From NCBI GenBank assembly GCA_902464595.1, contig CABQJX010000048.1, positions 1 to 18,611 of the forward strand: DNA of 18,611 nucleotides, read 5' to 3'. Shown piece after piece: positions 12,247 through 18,611 of the stretch (positions within the stretch are counted from its first letter, which is position 1; each line of letters opens with the position of its first letter). The position numbers and the translations under genes are program-made. This stretch comes from an uncultured Lachnoclostridium sp. (lineage in GTDB: Bacteria > Bacillota > Clostridia > Lachnospirales > Lachnospiraceae). The notes beneath the pieces were generated by a model. That model was not told the DNA's origin, ran no database searches, and worked only from the letters and a program-made list of their open reading frames with translations.

Positions 12247-15200
12247 ATGTACGACAAAGTACCCAAAGACCTAAAGTTTGTGGAACGGGAGAAAGAAGTA
12301 GAAAAATTTTGGGAAACAGAGCATATCTTTGAAAAAAGCATCAAGATGAGGGAGGGCTGCCAGCCTTACGTGTTCTATGACGGGCCGCCGACAGCAAATG
12401 GAAAACCTCACATTGGACATGTGGAAACCCGTGTATTTAAGGATATGATCCCCAGATACAGAACCATGAAGGGATACATGGTTCCGAGAAAGGCTGGCTG
12501 GGATACCCACGGACTTCCTGTTGAGCTGGAGGTGGAGAAAAAGCTGGGCTTAGACGGAAAGGATCAGATCGAGAAGTACGGTTTGGAGCCTTTTATCAAG
12601 GAATGTAAGGAAAGCGTCTGGAAGTACAAGGGAATGTGGGAGGATTTCTCCAGCACAGTAGGTTTCTGGGCAGATATGGATCATCCCTACATTACGTATG
12701 ACAACAATTTCATCGAGTCCGAGTGGTGGGCATTAAAGCAGATCTGGGACAAAGGCCTTTTATATAAGGGCTTTAAGGTTGTCCCCTACTGCCCGCGATG
12801 CGGAACACCTCTGTCCTCTCATGAGGTGGCTCAGGGATATAAGGATGTAAAGGAGCGCTCTGCCATTGCCCGTTTTAAGGTAAAGGGAGAGGAGGCCTAT
12901 ATTCTGGCATGGACGACTACGCCCTGGACCCTTCCCAGCAACGTGGCTCTCTGTGTGAATCCAAATGAGGACTATGTAAAGGTAAAGACCGGGGATGGTT
13001 ATACCTATTATCTTGCTCAGGCTCTGGTGGAGCAGGTTCTGGGCGAGGATGTGGAGATCCTGGAGACTTATAAGGGCAAGGATCTGGAATTTAAGGAGTA
13101 TGAGCCTCTGTACGACTGCTCAAAGCCATACTGTGAGAAACAGCATAAAAAGGGACATTACGTTGTCTGTGATACCTATGTAACATTGACCGATGGTACT
13201 GGAATCGTACACATCGCTCCCGCTTTCGGTGAGGACGATGCTGCAGTAGGCCGCAAATACGACCTCCCATTTGTGCAGCTGGTAGATGCAAAAGGTGATA
13301 TGACAGAGGATACTCCCTTTGCTGGAAAGTTTGTAAAAGATGCGGATCCCCTTGTATTAAAGGATCTGGAAGAGAGAGGACTTCTGTTCTCCGCTCCTAA
13401 TTTTGAGCACAGCTATCCTCACTGCTGGCGCTGCGGAACTCCTTTGATCTATTATGCGAGAGAGTCCTGGTTCATTAAGATGACAGCCGTTAAAGATGAC
13501 CTGATCCGCAACAACAACACCGTCAACTGGGTTCCCGATTCCATCGGAAAGGGACGATTCGGCGATTGGCTGGAGAATATTCAGGATTGGGGAATTTCCA
13601 GAAACAGATACTGGGGTACGCCTCTCAATATCTGGGAGTGCGAGGGCTGCGGCCATCAGCATTCGGTGGGAAGCATCGAGGAATTAAAGAGCCTTTCTGA
13701 CAACTGCCCGGATGAGATCGAGCTTCACCGTCCCTACATTGATGCAGTGACCATAAAGTGTCCTCACTGCGGCGGTGTGATGAAGCGTGTGCCGGAGGTA
13801 ATCGACTGCTGGTTTGACTCCGGAGCCATGCCTTTTGCCCAGCATCATTATCCATTTGAGAATAAGGAACTGTTTGAGTCCCAGTTCCCGGCACAGTTTA
13901 TCTCTGAGGCAGTGGATCAGACCAGAGGATGGTTCTACTCCCTCCTTGCAGAGTCTACTCTGCTCTTTAACAAAGCGCCTTATGAGAACGTGGTTGTCCA
14001 GGGCCTTGTATTAGATGAAAATGGACAGAAAATGAGTAAATCCAAGGGAAATGCAGTTGATCCTTTTGAGGCACTTTCAACCCATGGTGCAGACGCTATC
14101 CATTGGTTCTTCTATACCTGCAGCGCCCCATGGCTTCCAAAAAGATACCAGGATAAGGCAGTGACCGAAGGCCAGAACAAGTTTATGGGAACCCTGTGGA
14201 ATACCTATGCTTTCTGGGTGCTCTATGCGGACATTGACAATTTTGACCCAACCAAGTATGAGCTGGAGTACGATAAGCTTCCGGTTATGGACCGCTGGAC
14301 CTTATCCAAGATGAACTCTATGGTAAAGACGGTGGATAACAGCCTGATGAATTACCAGATCCCGGAAGCTGCCAGAGCCCTTCAGGAGTTTGTGGATGAT
14401 CTGAGCAACTGGTACGTGCGCCGCAGCCGCGAGCGTTTCTGGGCAAAGGGAATGGAGCAGGATAAGATTAATGCCTTTATGACATTGTATACGGCTCTTG
14501 TGACCGTTGCTAAGACCGCAGCGCCTATGATTCCGTTTATGACGGAGCAGATCTACCAGAACATTGTGCGCCGCGTGGACGCCAATGCGCCGGAGAGCGT
14601 ACATCTGTGCGACTTCCCAGTGGTAAAAGAGGAGTGGATCGACGAGCAGCTGGAATCTGACATGGACGAAGTATTAAAGGTAGTCGTAATGGGCCGTGCT
14701 GCCAGAAACACAGCGAATATCAAGAACCGTCAGCCGATTGGGCAGATGTATGTGAAGGCGGATCACGCTTTGTCTGAGTTCTATGTGGAGATCATCGAGG
14801 AAGAACTGAATGTGAAAAAAGTAATCTTCTCTGATGATGTGAGGGCATTTACCTCCTATACCTTTAAGCCTCAGTTAAAGACCGTCGGGCCGAAATACGG
14901 AAAGCTTTTAAATAAGATCCGCCAGGCACTTACAGAGTTAGATGGAAGCGCAGCCATGGACACTCTGAATGAAAAGGGAGAGCTGACCTTTGATTTTGAC
15001 GGACAGGAGGTTGTGCTGACGAAGGAAGACCTTCTCATCGATGTATCCCAGAAGGACGGATATGTTACAGAGGAGGATAATACAGTTACAGTTGTCTTAG
15101 ACACCAATCTGACGCCGGAACTGATCGAGGAGGGCTTTGTCCGCGAACTGATCAGCAAGATCCAGACCATGAGAAAGGAAGCTGGATTTGAGGTTATGGA

Positions 15201-15405
15201 TCACATCACAGTGTACCAGGATGGAAACGACCGCATTGCAGAGCTGATGAAAGCCCATGCAGATGAGATCAAGTCCGAGGTTATGGCAGACCATATTCAC
15301 CTGGGAGCTATGGACGGCTTTGTCAAGGAGTGGAATATCAACGGAGAACAAGTGATTTTGGGTGTAAAGAAAAATATGTATATGGAGGATAATCCTAATG
15401 AATAA
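12247..15405 (+). CDS. ileS: Isoleucyl-tRNA synthetase (long, eukaryote-like type)
   Basis: 1052 residues. It charges tRNA-Ile in the cytoplasm. The class I signatures are DGPPTANGKPHIGH (residues 45-58) and KMSKS (595-599). Between them lie the CP1 editing domain (including LAWTTTPWTLPSN) and CPRCG/CWRCG/CEGCG/CPHCG pairs that look like zinc-binding knuckles. After the catalytic core come the anticodon-binding helices (DRWTLSKMNSMV, LSNWYVRRSRERFW). The length, KDMIPRYRTMKGY and the lack of the C-terminal zinc finger of the short bacterial form point to type 2 IleRS, which is generally linked to low mupirocin sensitivity; that is family knowledge, not shown here. I chose ATG 12247 (GGAGG 8 nt upstream) over ATG 12232, which overlaps the ribosome site. 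It is controlled by the T-box and followed by glgP. Confidence 0.97.
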   Translation: MYDKVPKDLKFVEREKEVEKFWETEHIFEKSIKMREGCQPYVFYDGPPTANGKPHIGHVETRVFKDMIPRYRTMKGYMVPRKAGWDTHGLPVELEVEKKLGLDGKDQIEKYGLEPFIKECKESVWKYKGMWEDFSSTVGFWADMDHPYITYDNNFIESEWWALKQIWDKGLLYKGFKVVPYCPRCGTPLSSHEVAQGYKDVKERSAIARFKVKGEEAYILAWTTTPWTLPSNVALCVNPNEDYVKVKTGDGYTYYLAQALVEQVLGEDVEILETYKGKDLEFKEYEPLYDCSKPYCEKQHKKGHYVVCDTYVTLTDGTGIVHIAPAFGEDDAAVGRKYDLPFVQLVDAKGDMTEDTPFAGKFVKDADPLVLKDLEERGLLFSAPNFEHSYPHCWRCGTPLIYYARESWFIKMTAVKDDLIRNNNTVNWVPDSIGKGRFGDWLENIQDWGISRNRYWGTPLNIWECEGCGHQHSVGSIEELKSLSDNCPDEIELHRPYIDAVTIKCPHCGGVMKRVPEVIDCWFDSGAMPFAQHHYPFENKELFESQFPAQFISEAVDQTRGWFYSLLAESTLLFNKAPYENVVVQGLVLDENGQKMSKSKGNAVDPFEALSTHGADAIHWFFYTCSAPWLPKRYQDKAVTEGQNKFMGTLWNTYAFWVLYADIDNFDPTKYELEYDKLPVMDRWTLSKMNSMVKTVDNSLMNYQIPEAARALQEFVDDLSNWYVRRSRERFWAKGMEQDKINAFMTLYTALVTVAKTAAPMIPFMTEQIYQNIVRRVDANAPESVHLCDFPVVKEEWIDEQLESDMDEVLKVVVMGRAARNTANIKNRQPIGQMYVKADHALSEFYVEIIEEELNVKKVIFSDDVRAFTSYTFKPQLKTVGPKYGKLLNKIRQALTELDGSAAMDTLNEKGELTFDFDGQEVVLTKEDLLIDVSQKDGYVTEEDNTVTVVLDTNLTPELIEEGFVRELISKIQTMRKEAGFEVMDHITVYQDGNDRIAELMKAHADEIKSEVMADHIHLGAMDGFVKEWNINGEQVILGVKKNMYMEDNPNE

Positions 15406-17854
15406 GGGATTTGATAAAGAAACCTTCAAGCGCACGGTGGTGGACAATGTAAAGAATATGTTCCGCCGTACCATCGACGAGGCTACTCCACAGCAGGTAT
15501 TTCAGGCAGTTGCCTATGCAGTTAAGGATGTGATCATTGACGAGTGGATCGCTACCCATAAGGAATATGAGAAGAAGGATGTAAAGACCGTTTACTATCT
15601 GTCCATGGAGTTTCTTATGGGGCGCGCCCTGGGAAATAATATCATCAATATCTGTGCCAGAGATGAGATAAAAGAGGTTTTGGATGAGCTGGGCTTTGAC
15701 TTAAATGTGATCGAGGATCAGGAACCAGATGCAGCTTTGGGAAACGGCGGACTTGGCCGTTTGGCAGCCTGCTTTTTGGATTCTCTGGCTACTCTGGGAT
15801 ACCCGGCTTACGGCTGCGGCATCCGCTACCGCTATGGAATGTTTAAGCAGAAGATCGAGAATGGCTATCAGGTGGAGATCCCGGACAACTGGTTAAAGGA
15901 CGGAAATCCCTTTGAGATCCGCCGCCCAGAGTATGCGGAGGAGGTTAAATTCGGGGGATATGTGCGTATTGAGAACCGCAATGGAGTCAACCATTTTGTA
16001 CAGGACGGTTATCAGTCTGTCCGTGCTGTTCCCTATGACCTTCCGGTGATCGGCTATGGAAACAATGTGGTCAACACCCTTAGGATCTGGGATGCAGAGC
16101 CGATCAATACCTTCAACCTGGATTCCTTTGACCGGGGCGATTATCAGAAAGCGGTGGAGCAGGAAAACCTGGCAAAGACCATTGTGGAAGTTCTTTACCC
16201 CAATGATAACCATTATGCAGGCAAAGAGCTGCGCTTAAAGCAGCAGTATTTCTTTATTTCTGCCAGCGTCCAGAGGGCAGTGAAGAAGTATAAGGAAAAG
16301 CATGATGACATTCGGAAATTCCACGAAAAAGTAGTGTTCCAGTTAAATGATACCCATCCAACGGTGGCAATACCGGAGCTTATGCGTATCCTTCTTGATG
16401 AGGAGGGGCTGACCTGGGATGAGGCGTGGGAGGTGACTACCAAGACCTGTGCTTACACCAACCATACGATCATGTCTGAAGCATTGGAGAAATGGCCCAT
16501 TGAGCTTTTCTCACGCCTGCTTCCGCGTATCTATCAGATCGTGGAGGAGATCAACCGCAGATTTCAGAATAGGATCCAGTCTCTCTATCCGGGCAACCAG
16601 GAGAAGCTGCGCAAAATGTCTATTATCTATGACGGACAGGTGAAGATGGCCTATATGGCCATTGCGGCCAGCTTTTCGGTCAACGGCGTGGCAAGACTTC
16701 ACACAGAGATCCTAAAAAATCAGGAATTAAAGGATTTCTATGAGATGATGCCGGAGAAATTTAATAATAAGACTAACGGGATCACTCAGAGACGGTTCCT
16801 GCTCCATGGAAATCCGCTGCTGGCTGACTGGGTTACCTCCAAGATCGGGAATGAGTGGATCACAGACCTGCCTCATATTAAAAGGCTGGATATTTACGCA
16901 GACGATGAGCGCTGCCAGCAGGAATTTTTAAATATCAAATACCAGAATAAGCTTCGTCTGGCAAAATACATCAAGGAACACAACGGCATCGACGTAGATC
17001 CCAGATCTATTTTCGATGTACAGGTAAAGCGTCTTCACGAGTACAAGCGTCAGCTGATGAACATTCTCCATGTAATGTATCTGTATAATCAGTTAAAGGA
17101 TAATCCTAACATGGATATGATTCCCAGAACCTTTATTTTCGGTGCAAAGGCGGCTGCCGGCTACAAGAGGGCAAAGCTTACCATCAAGCTGATCAACTCG
17201 GTGGCAGATGTGATCAATAATGATAAATCCATTGGCGGCAAGATCAAGGTGGTATTCATTGAGGATTACCGTGTATCCAATGCAGAACTGATCTTCGCGG
17301 CAGCAGATGTCAGCGAGCAGATTTCTACGGCCAGCAAGGAGGCATCAGGAACCGGAAACATGAAATTTATGCTGAACGGAGCTCTGACCCTGGGAACGAT
17401 GGACGGAGCCAATGTGGAGATCGTAGAGGAGGTAGGGCAGGAAAATGCCTTTATCTTCGGTATGTCCTCCGACGAGGTCATCGGCTATGAGAACCATGGC
17501 GGCTATTATCCAATGGATATATTCAATAATGACCAGGAGATCCGCCGGGTGCTTATGCAGCTGATCAATGGCTACTATGCGCCGGATGACCCGGAGCGGT
17601 TCAGGGATATTTATAACTCTCTGTTAAACACAAAGAGCAGTGACCGGGCAGATACTTATTTTATTTTAAAGGATTTCCGCTCCTATGCCCAGGCTCATGA
17701 GCGGGTGGATCAGGCGTACCGCGATGAATCATGGTGGGCAAAGGCAGCGATCCTGAATGTGGCACATTCCGGAAAGTTTACCTCGGATCGTACCATTGAG
17801 GAGTATGTAAGAGATATTTGGCATTTGACTAAAGTGACAGTAGAAATGGAGTAA
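15398..17854 (+). CDS. glgP: Glycogen/alpha-glucan phosphorylase
   Basis: 818 residues, full length for a GT35 phosphorylase. It releases glucose 1-phosphate from the ends of glycogen or maltodextrin using phosphate and PLP, in the cytoplasm. Motifs are YYLSMEFLMGR (66-76), ALGNGGLGRLAACFLDSLATL (from 113), LRIWDAEPINTFNL, FQLNDTHPTVAIPELMRILL, VQVKRLHEYKRQLMNILH, and the PLP site EASGTGNMKFMLNGALTLGT, with the PLP-binding Lys656. The ATG lies inside the 3' end of ileS (8-bp overlap) and its ribosome site GGAGG (15384-15388) is within ileS codons, so it is probably coupled to ileS and under the same T-box. The glycogen synthesis genes are not in the window. Confidence 0.97.
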   Translation: MNKGFDKETFKRTVVDNVKNMFRRTIDEATPQQVFQAVAYAVKDVIIDEWIATHKEYEKKDVKTVYYLSMEFLMGRALGNNIINICARDEIKEVLDELGFDLNVIEDQEPDAALGNGGLGRLAACFLDSLATLGYPAYGCGIRYRYGMFKQKIENGYQVEIPDNWLKDGNPFEIRRPEYAEEVKFGGYVRIENRNGVNHFVQDGYQSVRAVPYDLPVIGYGNNVVNTLRIWDAEPINTFNLDSFDRGDYQKAVEQENLAKTIVEVLYPNDNHYAGKELRLKQQYFFISASVQRAVKKYKEKHDDIRKFHEKVVFQLNDTHPTVAIPELMRILLDEEGLTWDEAWEVTTKTCAYTNHTIMSEALEKWPIELFSRLLPRIYQIVEEINRRFQNRIQSLYPGNQEKLRKMSIIYDGQVKMAYMAIAASFSVNGVARLHTEILKNQELKDFYEMMPEKFNNKTNGITQRRFLLHGNPLLADWVTSKIGNEWITDLPHIKRLDIYADDERCQQEFLNIKYQNKLRLAKYIKEHNGIDVDPRSIFDVQVKRLHEYKRQLMNILHVMYLYNQLKDNPNMDMIPRTFIFGAKAAAGYKRAKLTIKLINSVADVINNDKSIGGKIKVVFIEDYRVSNAELIFAAADVSEQISTASKEASGTGNMKFMLNGALTLGTMDGANVEIVEEVGQENAFIFGMSSDEVIGYENHGGYYPMDIFNNDQEIRRVLMQLINGYYAPDDPERFRDIYNSLLNTKSSDRADTYFILKDFRSYAQAHERVDQAYRDESWWAKAAILNVAHSGKFTSDRTIEEYVRDIWHLTKVTVEME

Positions 17855-17893
17855 CTATGTGGCCCCAGGGCGCATGGCTGAGAAATGGGATAT

Positions 17894-17942
17894 GCTGCTC
17901 CGGCTCTGGAGAACGAGGGCCGGAGCAGCTGTCTATAGACAG
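17894..17942 (+). terminator. Hairpin and palindrome after glgP, possible terminator
   Basis: GCTGCTCCGGC (17894-17904) pairs perfectly with GCCGGAGCAGC (17919-17929), extendable to 14 bp with a wobble. A second palindrome, CTGTCTATAGACAG (17929-17942), follows directly. There is no U-tract, so it is a weak candidate for an intrinsic terminator; it could instead stabilise the mRNA end or act on metF, whose ribosome site follows. Confidence 0.45.
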
Positions 17943-17965
17943 TTACAGATATAGGGAGGAAAGAC

Positions 17966-18611
17966 ATGAAGATACGTGATATACTGGCAGAGAAAAAACC
18001 TACCCTGTCATTTGAGGTATTCCCTCCTAAGACAGAGGATACCTATGAATCAGTGGAAAAAGCAGCTGTGGAGATCGCAAAGCTGGATCCGGCGTTTATG
18101 AGCGTTACATATGGGGCAGGAGGAGGAACTAGCGATTATACGGTGAAAATTGCCTCATCCATCCAATCTTACGGAGTGACGCCTTTGGCTCATCTGACCT
18201 GCGTTTCCTCTACCAGGGAAAAGGTGGCTCATGTGCTGGGGGAGTTAAAGGAAAAAGGGATTGAAAATGTACTTGCCCTGCGTGGGGATATGCCAAAGGA
18301 TGGGATAACGCCGGGGCAGTATCATTATGCACCGGAGCTGATCCATGAGATCAAGGAGGCAGGGGATTTCTGTATCGGAGCCGCCTGTTACCCTGAGGGT
18401 CATGTGGAGTCGGCCAACAAATCCGTTGATATGGATTATCTAAAACAGAAGGTGGAGGCTGGCTGTGACTTTGTCACCACCCAGATGTTTTTTGACAACA
18501 GCATCCTGTACAGCTATCTGTACCGCATACGGGAAAAAGGCATTACCGTTCCGGTGATCGCCGGTATTATGCCAGTGACAAACGCTAAGCAGATCAAGCG
18601 CATTATCCAGA
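17966..18611 (+). CDS. metF: Methylenetetrahydrofolate reductase, 5' part (runs off the window)
   Basis: The first 215 codons of a protein of the MetF family (about 290 residues in clostridia); the frame is open at the window edge. It reduces 5,10-methylene-THF to 5-methyl-THF for methionine synthesis and, in acetogens, the methyl branch of the Wood-Ljungdahl pathway. Motifs are LSFEVFPPKTEDT (residues 14-26) with the catalytic-type Glu17, MSVTYGAGGGTSDYT (45-59), LAHLTCV (74-80), VLALRGDMP (102-110), CIGAACYPEGHVES (136-149) and DFVTTQMFFDN (168-178). These are the flavin and folate-binding segments of the TIM barrel. The ATG follows GGGAGG at about 7 nt. It is 111 bp after glgP on the same strand and may share its transcript if the hairpin between them does not terminate. 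Confidence 0.95.
   Translation, partial: MKIRDILAEKKPTLSFEVFPPKTEDTYESVEKAAVEIAKLDPAFMSVTYGAGGGTSDYTVKIASSIQSYGVTPLAHLTCVSSTREKVAHVLGELKEKGIENVLALRGDMPKDGITPGQYHYAPELIHEIKEAGDFCIGAACYPEGHVESANKSVDMDYLKQKVEAGCDFVTTQMFFDNSILYSYLYRIREKGITVPVIAGIMPVTNAKQIKRIIQ

Overview
This is a chromosomal segment of an anaerobic low-to-mid GC Firmicute. It most resembles the Lachnospiraceae (Clostridium cluster XIVa). The reasons are the codon use, strong AGGAGG ribosome binding sites, a T-box in front of ileS, a long eukaryote-like IleRS, a divergent galactokinase with the GRTEISGNHTDHNHG motif, and a possible sigma-K promoter. No phage, transposase, CRISPR array, rRNA or tRNA gene was seen. Most genes are housekeeping or central metabolism; the unusual material lies in the intergenic regions.

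Layout. 1-96 is the 3' end of an unidentified gene, followed by a strong terminator. 414-1850 encodes a secreted protein with cell-wall-binding-type repeats, with its own promoter and an 18-bp tandem repeat in its leader. 1983-2843 is a DegV lipid-binding protein with a palindrome at its predicted transcription start, and 2949-4214 is a membrane-anchored CapA-like protein. Its 3' end overlaps the convergent radical SAM gene (4147-5103, minus). 5104-5457 is a mosaic of hairpins and repeated TATAAT boxes. 5458-6750 is galK, which converges on pncB (6918-8375, minus) across a two-way terminator. 8622-9413 encodes an unrecognised cysteine-rich protein behind a sigma-K-like promoter. 9503-9814 (minus) is an orphan L-rhamnose mutarotase.

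The most interesting block is 9900-11830. A two-gene redox operon encodes a ferredoxin with a repeat-expanded Lys/Glu-rich N-terminus and an NapH-like membrane protein joined to it by an ATGA overlap. The operon faces a Crp/Fnr-family regulator. A TGTGAT-AAG-ATCACA palindrome sits about 41 bp upstream of the operon's predicted start, and the regulator's recognition helix carries a CRP-like R-E-x-x-x-R pattern. I infer that the regulator controls the operon. The two convergent genes end inside a 14-bp tandem repeat that supplies both stop codons, and the operon's leader can fold into an ~80-nt hairpin.

11898-17854 is an operon with a consensus promoter and an Ile-specific T-box leader (AUC specifier). 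It encodes isoleucyl-tRNA synthetase and, overlapping by 8 bp, glycogen phosphorylase, so alpha-glucan breakdown may respond to isoleucine-tRNA charging. The window closes with the first 215 codons of a metF-type methylenetetrahydrofolate reductase. All functional calls come from motif recognition by eye; no searches were run.
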